NCBI GenBank assembly: GCA_045617845.1
Contig: JAZLJL010000054.1
Span: 1 to 45,634 of the forward strand
DNA length: 45,634 bases
Source of the DNA: UBA1181 sp045617845
GTDB taxonomy: Bacteria; Bacteroidota; Bacteroidia; Bacteroidales; Paludibacteraceae
Direction: 5' to 3'
In this document: in pieces, positions 15,689-23,970 of the stretch
How the letters are laid out: every line of letters starts with the position of its first letter
Position numbering within the stretch: position 1 is the first letter of the stretch
Notes under the pieces: generated by a model
The model's database searches: none
What the model saw: only the letters and a program-made list of their open reading frames with translations
Told to the model about the DNA's origin: nothing
Program-made: the position numbers and the translations under genes

Positions 15689-16501
15689 ATGATTGTCTTC
15701 CCTAATGCGAAAATTAATGTCGGATTGAACATTACCGGTGTGAGAAAGGACGGGTACCATGAGATCGAAAGCGTTTTCTACCCGATTCCTTTGAAGGATG
15801 TGCTAGAAATTGTCGAGGCCGAGGATGGCGTGACGGAGATGAAGGTCAGTGGCTTGGCAATCGATGGTGATGTCAACGATAATTCCGTGATGAAGGCGTA
15901 CGGATTGTTGAAAAAGCAATTTGATTTGCCTGCCGTTAAGATTTATCTGGAGAAAATTATTCCTTTTGGCGCCGGATTGGGCGGCGGGTCTGCCGACGCT
16001 TCGTTCGCCATCAAATTATTGAACGATTTGTTCAGCCTTGGCTTGGATATCCCTCAAATGGAGTCGATTGCCGCTAAGGTTGGTGCTGATTGTCCTTTCT
16101 TCATTCAAAATAAGCCAGCCTATGTCACTGGTATTGGTGACGTGCTCCAACCCATCGAGTTTTCGTTGGAAGGCGTCTCTTTCCTTTTGGTTAAGCCTGA
16201 CGATTTCATCTCGACCAAGGAGGCGTACGCGAAGGTCTCTCCGAAGAAGCCGGTGCTTGCATTGTCCGAAATGGTCTTGAAACCGATTTCGGAATGGAAA
16301 TACAACGTGGTGAACGATTTTGAGTCGAGCGTTTTCGATGGACATCCGACTGTGAAGTCGATTAAGGATACGATGTACGAACAGGATGCGTTGTTCGCTT
16401 CTATGTCTGGCTCTGGTTCCTCCGTCTTCGGGTTTTTCAAGAGCGAGGTCGATGCGGAGAGCCTTTTCCCTGGTATGTTCACCTTCCAAAAGAAACTTTG
16501 A
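15689..16501 (+). CDS. ispE: 4-diphosphocytidyl-2-C-methyl-D-erythritol kinase
   Basis: A 270-residue GHMP kinase of the MEP isoprenoid pathway; it phosphorylates CDP-methylerythritol at the 2-hydroxyl using ATP. The N-terminal substrate motif PNAKINVGLNITGVRKDGYH is present, as is the glycine-rich ATP loop PFGAGLGGGSADAS at 92-105, and the C-terminal GHMP motif MSGSGSSVFGFF. Length and motif order fit the family. It sits alone on the plus strand between a minus-strand stress gene and a terminator shared with glmM. Confidence 0.95.
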   Translation: MIVFPNAKINVGLNITGVRKDGYHEIESVFYPIPLKDVLEIVEAEDGVTEMKVSGLAIDGDVNDNSVMKAYGLLKKQFDLPAVKIYLEKIIPFGAGLGGGSADASFAIKLLNDLFSLGLDIPQMESIAAKVGADCPFFIQNKPAYVTGIGDVLQPIEFSLEGVSFLLVKPDDFISTKEAYAKVSPKKPVLALSEMVLKPISEWKYNVVNDFESSVFDGHPTVKSIKDTMYEQDALFASMSGSGSSVFGFFKSEVDAESLFPGMFTFQKKL

Positions 16502-16557
16502 TAGATTTTGATGGAATGAAATGAAGGGTTAGGGTTCCTTCTGACTCTTATATCCAC

Positions 16558-16605
16558 AAAAAAACACCCCGAATGATATCGTTTCATTCGGGGTGTTTTT
16601 TGTTT
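16558..16605. terminator. Bidirectional terminator between ispE and glmM
   Basis: A 16-bp stem (AAAACACCCCGAATGA with TCATTCGGGGTGTTTT) with a short loop, A-run before and long T-run after. It separates two convergent genes. Confidence 0.92.
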
Positions 16606-16620
16606 TTTTTGGGGGGCTTC

Positions 16621-18012
16621 TTATTTTTTGTAGATAGCCTCGATTTCTGACATGATTCTCTTCGCCAAGTTATCCGCCTGTTCCATGGTGGCAGCCTCGG
16701 AATAGATACGGATGATAGGCTCCGTGTTGGATTTTCTCAGGTGTACCCAACAATCGGAGAAGTCGATTTTCACGCCGTCGATATCGTTCACTTCCTCGTT
16801 CTTGTATTTCTCCTTCATCTTGGCCAAGATATCGTCTACGTTGATGTCCGGAGTGAGTTGGATTTTGTTCTTGGAGATGAAGTATGCGGGGTATTGTTTC
16901 CTCAATTGGGAAGGTTTCATGCCTTTCTTTGCCATGAGGGAAAGGAAGAGGGAGATTCCCACGAGGGCGTCTCTTCCGTAATGGCTTTCCGGATAGATGA
17001 CTCCTCCGTTACCTTCTCCGCCGATGATGGCGTTGGTGGCTTTCATCTTAGCGACCACGTTCACTTCTCCCACTGCTGCGGCATTGTATTCGCCTCCGTG
17101 TTGGCGGGTGACGTCTCGGAGCGCTCTGGTGGAGCTGAGGTTGGAGACTGTGTTGCCTGGCGTGTTGCTCAGCACGTAGTCTGAAACGGAAACCAATGTG
17201 TATTCCTCTCCGAACATCTCACCGTCTTCGCAGATCATGGCGAGCCTGTCTACGTCAGGGTCTACGACGAAGCCCACGTCAGCCTTCTCGCTTTTCATCT
17301 TCTCCGAGATTTCTGTTAGGTGCGCTGGAAGCGGCTCCGGATTATGCGCGAATTTCCCGGTAGGGTCGCAGTTGAGTTTCACGACGTTCTTGACTCCTAA
17401 TTTTTCTAGGAGTTGAGGTAACACGATTCCTCCTACAGAGTTCACACAGTCGATCACCACTTTGAAGTTTGCCTTCTTGATGGCGTCCACGTCGACGAGC
17501 TTCAATTTGAGCACGTCGTCGATGTGTATGTTGTTGTAGTCGTTTTTGTAGGTGATTTTGCCAAGATTGTCTACCTCGGCGAATTCGTAGTCGTTGTTCT
17601 CTGCCATGGACAAAACAGCTTTCCCTTCTTTGTCGTTGAGGAATTCACCGTTTTCGTTCAGTAGTTTCAACGCGTTCCATTGTTTAGGGTTATGGCTGGC
17701 TGTCAAGATGATACCTCCGCACGCCTTCTCTTTTTGAACAGCGATTTCAGTGGTCGGGGTGGACGCCAAGCCTATGTTGGTCACGTTTAGTCCCAATCCG
17801 ATCAATGTGCCGGAAACGAGGTGGTCGACCATCTCTCCTGAGATACGCGCGTCACGCCCTACGACTATTAGGTTGTTCTTGCATTTCGTGTTCCTTTTGA
17901 TCCATGTGCCGTATGCGGCTGTGAATTTAACTACGTCTAACGGGGTCAATCCGTCTCCGACGGCTCCTCCGATTGTTCCGCGAATACCGGAAATTGATTT
18001 AATGAGTGTCAT
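16621..18012 (-). CDS. glmM: Phosphoglucosamine mutase / phosphohexomutase
   Basis: A 463-residue alpha-D-phosphohexomutase. The phosphoserine loop TASHNPKQWNALK has the catalytic Ser at 106. The Mg-binding loop is VDPDVDRLAMI, the sugar-binding loop EGNGGVIYPESHYGRDA, and the C-terminal phosphate-binding loop RKSNTEPIIRIY. These identify the family; GlmM (glucosamine-6-phosphate to glucosamine-1-phosphate, for peptidoglycan and LPS) is the most likely role. Phosphomannomutase or phosphoglucomutase activity is the alternative. It is divergent from tamL with promoters close together. Confidence 0.88.
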   Translation of the reverse strand: MTLIKSISGIRGTIGGAVGDGLTPLDVVKFTAAYGTWIKRNTKCKNNLIVVGRDARISGEMVDHLVSGTLIGLGLNVTNIGLASTPTTEIAVQKEKACGGIILTASHNPKQWNALKLLNENGEFLNDKEGKAVLSMAENNDYEFAEVDNLGKITYKNDYNNIHIDDVLKLKLVDVDAIKKANFKVVIDCVNSVGGIVLPQLLEKLGVKNVVKLNCDPTGKFAHNPEPLPAHLTEISEKMKSEKADVGFVVDPDVDRLAMICEDGEMFGEEYTLVSVSDYVLSNTPGNTVSNLSSTRALRDVTRQHGGEYNAAAVGEVNVVAKMKATNAIIGGEGNGGVIYPESHYGRDALVGISLFLSLMAKKGMKPSQLRKQYPAYFISKNKIQLTPDINVDDILAKMKEKYKNEEVNDIDGVKIDFSDCWVHLRKSNTEPIIRIYSEAATMEQADNLAKRIMSEIEAIYKK

Positions 18013-18052
18013 ATCTCTTTTATTTTTACATTTTTTTTAGTTCCTATCGATG

Positions 18053-18060
18053 CAAATATA
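18053..18060 (-). promoter_or_regulatory. -7 promoter element for glmM
   Basis: The minus strand reads TATATTTG, matching TAnnTTTG, 41 bp before the glmM ATG. No clear -33 element. Confidence 0.6.
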
Positions 18061-18083
18061 CTTAATATTTTGTTCTTTAATAG

Positions 18084-18091
18084 TATCTTTG
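18084..18091 (+). promoter_or_regulatory. -7 promoter element for tamL
   Basis: TATCTTTG, a perfect match, 18 bp before ATG 18110; it overlaps a 14-bp perfect palindrome at 18086-18099. Confidence 0.6.
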
Positions 18092-18109
18092 CGCAAAGAT
18101 TATTAACAA

Positions 18110-20419
18110 ATGGGAAGGCATAGATTCAAGCTTGGAATATTGATGGGATTGGCGGCGGTTTTGATATTGTCGTCTTGTTCTACGACCAAGTATGTGCCTG
18201 AGAATAGTTACTTGTTGGACAAGGTCTCTTTTGATGCGGGGAACAGTGACGTGAGCAACAGCGAGTTGACCAAACACCTGCGCCAAAAGCCCAACTTCAA
18301 GGCTTTTGGCCTGTTCCGAATCTACTTGGGTGTGTATAACCTCTCCGGAAGGGATTCCACGAAGAAGATTAACAGAAAACTGAGGAATATAGGGGAAGCT
18401 CCCGTGATTTATGACCCATTTATGACATATCGATCCGAAAAGGAGCTGCAGGCTTACATGAAGTCGAAAGGGTATATGAATGCGGAGGTCTCCTCTTCCG
18501 TGAAATTGAGTAAGAAGAAAAAGGCCGAGGTCTATTATCGGATTGTCCCGAACGAGCCTTTCCGTATCAGGAAAGTGGAATGTGATATTCCCAACGACCA
18601 AATGATCGATTCCCTTTTGCACATGAGGGGCGGAATCCAAAACACTAGATTGAAGTCTGGAATGTTGTTCGATGTGGAGGAGCTGGATGAGGAGCGGGAA
18701 CGTCTCAGTAAGTTCCTTCGCCGTAGGGGGTATTATCGTTTCAATAAGGATTATTTGGTCTACACGGCTGATAGTTCGATCGGTAACCATCAAATTGACA
18801 TCACGCTTCATCTGAAACCTTATTCCCGTGTCTTGCCCAACGGGGAAAGGGAGGACGCTAACCATGAACGATATCGCGTGCGCCATGTTTATGTGACGGA
18901 ACACGATCGAGGAGAATCCCCTAATGAATTGGTGGTCCGTGATACGTTCCCTTATTCCGCTAGCATGACTCTGCTCTCTAGGGGTAAGCCTTTCCTTCGC
19001 CCTTCCGTAATCGACGACGAATCGAGGATTGAGACTGACTCCCTCTACAACGAGTTCTTGGTGGAACGTACTTATTCAAGACTGAATGGATTGGGCATTT
19101 TGCGTTCTTCCAATATACGTTTCACTGATTTACAGAATGATAGGCATGAGGTGGATTGTGAGATAGACCTTTATCCCGCCAAGCCTCAATCTTTCTCGAT
19201 GGATGTGGAAGGAACAAACTCCGACGGTGACTTGGGTTTCGCCTTGAATATCGGTTATGCGCATAAAAACGTCTTCCGTGGTTCCGAGGTGTTGAGCGTG
19301 AAGGGTAGATACGCCCAAGAGGCTTATTCTGGCTTGTCCGACATCCTCCATCACTATGTGCTTGACTTGGGTGGGGAAGTGGGCATCACGTTCCCTCGTT
19401 TCATGTTCCCTTTCCTGAAACGTGACTTCAAACGTAGGATTTCTGCCAGCACTGAGTATAATATCCGCTATAATTACCAAATCCGGCCGAACACGTATGA
19501 ACGTAAGTCCATTTCGACGAGCATGAAGTATCTTTGGACGTTGCGGAGGTTTTATAAATATACGTTGGATTTGATCGATCTGAACTATGTGGATATAGAG
19601 ACTGACAGGTCTTTCGATTCCATCTACAGTGCCGACCGCTATTCTGTCCTGAGGGAGAGTTATTCCGACCACTTCATTATGAACACGGGTTTCGCGATCA
19701 CTTATAATAACCAAGCTCAGGCTTCCCGTTCCAATAAGACTTATTACCATGTTTCTGTCGAATCGGCTGGCGCTTTGCTCAATGGGCTTTGCCATGTTTT
19801 CTCCACGAAGGATGATAACGGGCAGTATACGATTGGTAATATTCCTTTCTCTCAATATGTGAAGGGGGAGGCGGACTATTCCTACAACATTAAGTTGGAT
19901 GGTAGAAGCCGTTTGGTTTATCATGTGGGATTGGGTGTCGCTTGCCCGTATGGGAACGCTTCTGTCGTGCCTTTTGAACGTCGTTTCTTTGGTGGCGGCG
20001 CTAATGGGGTGAGGGGATGGTCTGTCCGAACGTTGGGCCCTGGCCGCTATTATTCTGATAGTTATGATGATTTTGTCAAACAATCTGGTGACGTGAAGTT
20101 GTTGCTTAATTTGGAGTACCGAACCAAACTGATTTGGAAGGCTGAGGCTGCCGCTTTCTTGGATGCGGGTAATATTTGGACGTTGAAGAATTCTCCTTCC
20201 CAACCGAGGGGCCAGTTTAATTTCAAGAAACTTTATGAACAAATCGCCTTGTCTTATGGACTTGGTATCCGTTTGGACTTCTCTTACTTCCTGATTCGTT
20301 TTGATATGGGTGTCAAAGCGTTTAACCCGGCCCGGGATGGTTCGGAACGCTGGCGTTTCAATGGCTTGAATTGGAAGGATGATTTCGCTCTCCACTTCGC
20401 TGTGGGTTATCCGTTCTAA
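18110..20419 (+). CDS. tamL: BamA/TamA-family outer-membrane assembly lipoprotein, TamL type
   Basis: A 769-residue protein with a lipoprotein signal (GILMGLAAVLILSSC, lipobox LSSC), then STTKYVPENSYLLDKVSF, the start typical of the Bacteroidetes TamL branch. Residues about 25-330 hold POTRA-like repeats. The C-terminal half is a 16-strand Omp85 barrel: it includes GRYAQEAYSGL, RRFFGGGANGVRGWSVRTLG (the conserved RGF/Y-type loop region, here RGW) and ends in LHFAVGYPF with the terminal aromatic. TamL replaces TamA as partner of TamB in Bacteroidetes and is lipidated. No tamB lies next to it, so its partner is elsewhere. Confidence 0.9.
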   Translation: MGRHRFKLGILMGLAAVLILSSCSTTKYVPENSYLLDKVSFDAGNSDVSNSELTKHLRQKPNFKAFGLFRIYLGVYNLSGRDSTKKINRKLRNIGEAPVIYDPFMTYRSEKELQAYMKSKGYMNAEVSSSVKLSKKKKAEVYYRIVPNEPFRIRKVECDIPNDQMIDSLLHMRGGIQNTRLKSGMLFDVEELDEERERLSKFLRRRGYYRFNKDYLVYTADSSIGNHQIDITLHLKPYSRVLPNGEREDANHERYRVRHVYVTEHDRGESPNELVVRDTFPYSASMTLLSRGKPFLRPSVIDDESRIETDSLYNEFLVERTYSRLNGLGILRSSNIRFTDLQNDRHEVDCEIDLYPAKPQSFSMDVEGTNSDGDLGFALNIGYAHKNVFRGSEVLSVKGRYAQEAYSGLSDILHHYVLDLGGEVGITFPRFMFPFLKRDFKRRISASTEYNIRYNYQIRPNTYERKSISTSMKYLWTLRRFYKYTLDLIDLNYVDIETDRSFDSIYSADRYSVLRESYSDHFIMNTGFAITYNNQAQASRSNKTYYHVSVESAGALLNGLCHVFSTKDDNGQYTIGNIPFSQYVKGEADYSYNIKLDGRSRLVYHVGLGVACPYGNASVVPFERRFFGGGANGVRGWSVRTLGPGRYYSDSYDDFVKQSGDVKLLLNLEYRTKLIWKAEAAAFLDAGNIWTLKNSPSQPRGQFNFKKLYEQIALSYGLGIRLDFSYFLIRFDMGVKAFNPARDGSERWRFNGLNWKDDFALHFAVGYPF

Positions 20420-20505
20420 CTTACGATTGTTTCTCCTTGGATATTCCTCATTATTAGGCATTGTGAAATTTTATCTCCTTTCGATGAATTTTTTTAAGAA
20501 ATGAA

Positions 20506-20537
20506 TTGGGAGGTTCGCGAAAATGTATTACCTTTGC
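20506..20537 (+). promoter_or_regulatory. Promoter of tRNA-Arg(TCT)
   Basis: TTGG at 20506-20509 and TACCTTTG at 20530-20537, spacer 20 bp; the -7 ends 17 bp before the tRNA. Confidence 0.75.
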
Positions 20538-20554
20538 ACTCACATTTAAGGATG

Positions 20555-20631
20555 GTCGGGTAGCTCAGTTGGATAGAGCAACAGCCTTCTAAGCTGTGGG
20601 TCGAGGGTTCGAATCCCTCCTCGATCACCAT
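20555..20631 (+). tRNA. tRNA-Arg, anticodon TCT
   Basis: A 77-nt cloverleaf: acceptor GGTCGGG/CTCGATC, D arm GCTC/GAGC, anticodon stem ACAGC/GCTGT with loop CTTCTAA (anticodon TCT), and T arm GAGGG/CCCTC with TTCGAAT loop. The CCA end is encoded at 20629-20631. Confidence 0.96.
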
Positions 20632-20632
20632 A

Positions 20633-20675
20633 GGCTGAAAATCAGAAGTTTAGTATGATTTTCAGCCTTTTTGTT
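20633..20675 (+). terminator. Terminator of tRNA-Arg(TCT)
   Basis: A perfect 13-bp stem (AGGCTGAAAATCA with TGATTTTCAGCCT) around an 11-nt loop, then a T-run. Confidence 0.9.
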
Positions 20676-20943
20676 TTGGGCTTGATCACTATTCCCCAAT
20701 TTGTGTTTTTTTGAATTCTAATTGTAAAATGATTAAGAATCTATTTCCCTTAATATTACTTTCTCCTTTAAAATAAGCGTTTTGTGTGCGGTTGATAATA
20801 TGGAGAATTGAAGTGGGTAGCTGTTGTTCTTCTTGGGGCAAATACAAAGTGGGGAAGCGCGCATATGGTAATGGGAAAATTCATGTCCATTATAAATTAT
20901 ATGGCCTTGAAAAACGAATAGTAACTCTTTTAAGAGGATTATC

Positions 20944-21139
20944 GTGCTCCTCTCTTATGAAAAGGCTGCGTGCGATTTTCCTACATTCATTAGCAACGGG
21001 TGCCCGATTGTCTGTGATGATGTGATGCGTTATTTGGATAAAAAATTATCCGCCGCGACAAAACCTACATTGTTATGGATTTCCCAATAGGGGTATTCCC
21101 GTCTTTGTATGTTTGAATTGTGATATTATCAATAAATAG
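20944..21139 (+). pseudogene. Possible decayed gene fragment of unknown family
   Basis: The frame from 20944 encodes a protein-like stretch (DFPTFISNGCPIVCDDVMRY, then LDKKLSAATKPTLLWISQ) and stops at TAG 21088-21090. A +1 shift at that point continues with RGIPVFVCLNCDIINK and a stop at 21137-21139, just 11 bp before the PPC gene. The join reads like one C-terminal domain broken by a frameshift. No start, family or function is recognised, and chance cannot be excluded. Confidence 0.25.
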
Positions 21140-21150
21140 ATATTAGAATA

Positions 21151-21588
21151 ATGGATTACAGATTATTTGGCAAAACATATTATGTCAGATTGGATAAGGA
21201 CGACGAAATCGTCAGTTCCATTCTTGGAATTTGTAAAAGGGAACATATCCAATCGGCCACTTTTTCGGGTATCGGCGGATGTCAGGATGCGGAAATCCAA
21301 ACCTTTATTCCTGAGAAGAAGGCTTTTGAGACCAATCGACTGCAGGGTATGCTGGAATTGGTGTCGTTACAGGGGAATGTCGTCTCTGATGATAACGGTG
21401 AATTGTCCCACCACACGCATGCCCTCTTTTGTTACAAGGATGAAAGTGGCCACCATCAGGCGGGTGGGCATATAAAGTCCGTCACGGTGCTATATACGGC
21501 TGAGATAGAGTTGCGCCCTGTGGAAGACGGTGTCATCAAGCGTAAGACGGATGCTACGACCGGAACGGGTTTCTGGGACTTCCAGTAG
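21151..21588 (+). CDS. PPC-domain (DUF296) protein
   Basis: A 145-residue single-domain protein of the PPC/DUF296 family. Typical features are the early RLDKDDEIVSSILGICKREH helix, FSGIGGCQDAEI, the LVSLQGNVV strand, the His-rich HHTHALFC, and GGHIKSVTVLYTAEI. The histidines (in HHTHA and GGH) match the metal-binding positions of bacterial PPC proteins, which form trimers. In plants the domain is part of AT-hook proteins; bacterial roles are poorly defined. A monocistronic gene with no clear promoter match just upstream. Confidence 0.88.
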   Translation: MDYRLFGKTYYVRLDKDDEIVSSILGICKREHIQSATFSGIGGCQDAEIQTFIPEKKAFETNRLQGMLELVSLQGNVVSDDNGELSHHTHALFCYKDESGHHQAGGHIKSVTVLYTAEIELRPVEDGVIKRKTDATTGTGFWDFQ

Positions 21589-21946
21589 ATGATTTTAGGA
21601 AAGGTTAGATTTTTTCAAAAGCTAAGAAGCTTATTGGGCTTTTTATGGATACTTTTTGTCTATTTTAATCATTTCCTCAGTCACAATGGAACCCCATTGC
21701 TCCTATCGGAAATAATCAAAATATCCTAAAAAGTCTCTCATAAAAATCTCCAATAAAAAAAATTTAAACAGCTTCTAAGGGAGACAAACAATAGGATTTC
21801 ATGCAAAAGCAATCCGAACTGAAAGTTTATCAGCACCTAAAATTATGCTATTATACACTAATCAAGATTAGTCATTTCGCACATTCAGAAAAAAAGGAAG
21901 GATAAAATAACCTTAAGGGGAAACTCTTCTTTCAGCAATTCGCCAA
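21589..21946. other. Intergenic stretch without a gene; one small dyad
   Basis: AT-rich, with no supported frame. ACTAATC-AA-GATTAGT at 21857-21872 is a perfect 7-bp inverted repeat. It separates the PPC gene from the 3' end of the phosphatase gene; it lacks a T-run typical of a terminator. Confidence 0.4.
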
Positions 21947-22435
21947 TCAACGATGGCAAACAGAATTTTCGAGATACTGGAACAAACCCTCGCAAGTATC
22001 TTCCAACAAATCCATCACGTGCGTAAAGCCCGCCGAACCGCCGTAATAAGGATCAGGCACATATCTGTCGTTCATAGAGACGGCGAACTCGGTCATCTGG
22101 TGGATTTTAGCCCGATGTTCATCAGTAAGAGCCTTATCCAGCAAAGACTCGACATTGTCATCGTCCATTCCGACAATGATGTCGAACACGTCGAAATCGC
22201 CAAACAAAACAGGGCGGGATATGGAAGTGACCTCGTATCCCCTCTCCTTCGCGGCGGCTCTCATTCTTGGGTCGGCAGGTTCGCCGGCATGGAAATTGAT
22301 GATGCCGGCAGAATCGATGATGTAACGATCCGAAGCGCCATGTACGGCGACCAACGACTTCATCACCGCCTCAGCGGCAGCCGAGCGGCAAATGTTGCCT
22401 AAACACACGAAAAGGATACGGGTCTTATTATCCAT
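21947..22435 (-). CDS. Low-molecular-weight protein tyrosine phosphatase
   Basis: A 162-residue phosphatase of the arsenate-reductase-like LMW-PTP fold. The P-loop CLGNICRS (Cys11 to Ser18) carries the nucleophile and Arg. The acid Asp lies in YVPDPYYGG near residue 125. These proteins dephosphorylate tyrosine kinases in capsule or exopolysaccharide systems, or other targets. No kinase is adjacent. It begins 5 bp after the helicase gene and is probably translated with it. Confidence 0.94.
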   Translation of the reverse strand: MDNKTRILFVCLGNICRSAAAEAVMKSLVAVHGASDRYIIDSAGIINFHAGEPADPRMRAAAKERGYEVTSISRPVLFGDFDVFDIIVGMDDDNVESLLDKALTDEHRAKIHQMTEFAVSMNDRYVPDPYYGGSAGFTHVMDLLEDTCEGLFQYLENSVCHR

Positions 22436-22440
22436 GATAA

Positions 22441-23919
22441 TTATTGTTCAGGATTTGGGTTATTAGGTTTTGAATCGCCACGTCTTGGGTATCTGCGTCT
22501 GTGGGGACGGTTGTTGGATTTAGGCTTTGGAGTTTGTCCATCAACACTTTGAGGTGTTTCGGGATTCTGAGCGGCGCTCTCCTTTCTAGGAGTGTTACCA
22601 TTCTTATGGCGATGGTGGGAACGATGGTTACCATTCGAATTGCCATTGCCATTACTATTACTATTGACATTTTCACCGCCTTTAGCGCTGGCGTTAGCAT
22701 TATTGCCATTGCCTCTTCCGCGGCCATTTCCATGACCACCGCCATGGTGCGGGCGTCCACCTTGGCGCGGCGTATAGGCAGGTCCCTCCCCTACGCTTTC
22801 AGGCATCGGGTATTTCTCGACTTCCCGTTGAAGGAACTTCTCAATACGTTGGAACCTATCTTGGTCGCTTTCGGAGATGAAAGTGATTCCGGCGCCCTCT
22901 TTGTTAGCGCGTGCGGTACGGCCGATGCGGTGGATATAATCCTCAGCGTCATGAGGCACATCGTAGTTCAGGACCACATCGACATTCTCGATATCAATAC
23001 CTCTGGAAATAATATCAGTAGCCACAAGAATGTTCACCTTGCCGCACTTAAAATCGAGCAGAGCCTGGTCCCTATCCGCCTGTTCAAGGTCGGAATGGAT
23101 TTCCACCGCATGTAGGCCGAGACGGCGAAGGCTGCGGGCCACCTCCTTCACTTTCAGTTTGGAAGAAGAGAAGACAATAATCTTCTCGTCCTTTTTATCC
23201 TGGAAGAGGGCTTGGACAAGAGAAAGCTTCTGCGTCTCATAGCAGACATAAGCGCCTTGTTTCACGCCATCGGCAGGTTTAGAGATAGCGATATTGACCA
23301 TCACCGGGTCATGCAGGATAGTCTCAGCCAATTTCTTTATCTTAGGAGGCATCGTGGCAGAGAACATAATCGTCTGCCTCTTCTCAGGTAATTTCTTAAC
23401 GATTTGGACGATATCGTCATAGAAACCCATATCAAGCATACGGTCCGCCTCGTCGAGGACAAAATAGCTGACCCTGGAGAAATCCACGTTATCCAAGCTG
23501 ATGTGGGAAATCAATCGTCCGGGAGTAGCCACGACGAAATCCGCGCCCAACTGCATGGCACGTTTCTGTTGTTCCCATGCGCCGGCATCGTTACCGCCAT
23601 AGACAGCCACGGAAGAGATTGGGAGAAAATAGGAGAAGCCTTCCAATTGTTGGTCGATCTGTTGCGCCAGCTCACGGGTTGGCGACATGATGATAGCATT
23701 CACCGCATCGTCCGGATGGGGTTCCTTCAACATCTTATTCAACAAGGGAAGCAAGAAAGCCGCGGTCTTACCCGTTCCGGTCTGAGCACAGGCGATTACG
23801 TCCTTACCATCCAAAATCACAGGGATAGCCTGTTCTTGCACAGGGGTCATCTCACTGAAATTCATCACATTCAAGCCATCCATCAGCGTAGGCTCGAGAT
23901 TCAATTCTTCAAATTTCAT
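22441..23919 (-). CDS. DEAD-box ATP-dependent RNA helicase with Gly/Asn/Arg-rich tail
   Basis: A 492-residue RhlE-like helicase. Q motif MTPVQEQ, Walker A AQTGTGKT at 45-52, PTRELAQQ, DEAD at 156-159, SAT, and HRIGRTARANKEG (motif VI) are all present. After residue ~370 the protein turns into a long disordered tail rich in Gly, Asn, Arg, His and Ser with repeated GNGNSNGN-type runs and Arg-rich ends, typical of RNA-binding tails. It likely unwinds structured RNA in ribosome assembly or decay. A promoter sits in the short gap after priA. Confidence 0.93.
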   Translation of the reverse strand: MKFEELNLEPTLMDGLNVMNFSEMTPVQEQAIPVILDGKDVIACAQTGTGKTAAFLLPLLNKMLKEPHPDDAVNAIIMSPTRELAQQIDQQLEGFSYFLPISSVAVYGGNDAGAWEQQKRAMQLGADFVVATPGRLISHISLDNVDFSRVSYFVLDEADRMLDMGFYDDIVQIVKKLPEKRQTIMFSATMPPKIKKLAETILHDPVMVNIAISKPADGVKQGAYVCYETQKLSLVQALFQDKKDEKIIVFSSSKLKVKEVARSLRRLGLHAVEIHSDLEQADRDQALLDFKCGKVNILVATDIISRGIDIENVDVVLNYDVPHDAEDYIHRIGRTARANKEGAGITFISESDQDRFQRIEKFLQREVEKYPMPESVGEGPAYTPRQGGRPHHGGGHGNGRGRGNGNNANASAKGGENVNSNSNGNGNSNGNHRSHHRHKNGNTPRKESAAQNPETPQSVDGQTPKPKSNNRPHRRRYPRRGDSKPNNPNPEQ

Positions 23920-23943
23920 CGTATATCAATCCAAAATTTGCCA

Positions 23944-23951
23944 CAAAGGTA
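23944..23951 (-). promoter_or_regulatory. -7 promoter element for the DEAD-box helicase
   Basis: The minus strand reads TACCTTTG, a perfect match, about 25 bp before ATG 23919. It lies in the 51-bp priA-helicase gap, so the helicase and phosphatase genes may have a promoter of their own. Confidence 0.6.
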
Positions 23952-23970
23952 ATCAAAATAAATGAACGAA

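Noticed and set aside
21857..21872. Perfect inverted repeat ACTAATC-AA-GATTAGT as a terminator
   Set aside because: It is short, AT-rich and lacks a following T-run, so it may be chance.
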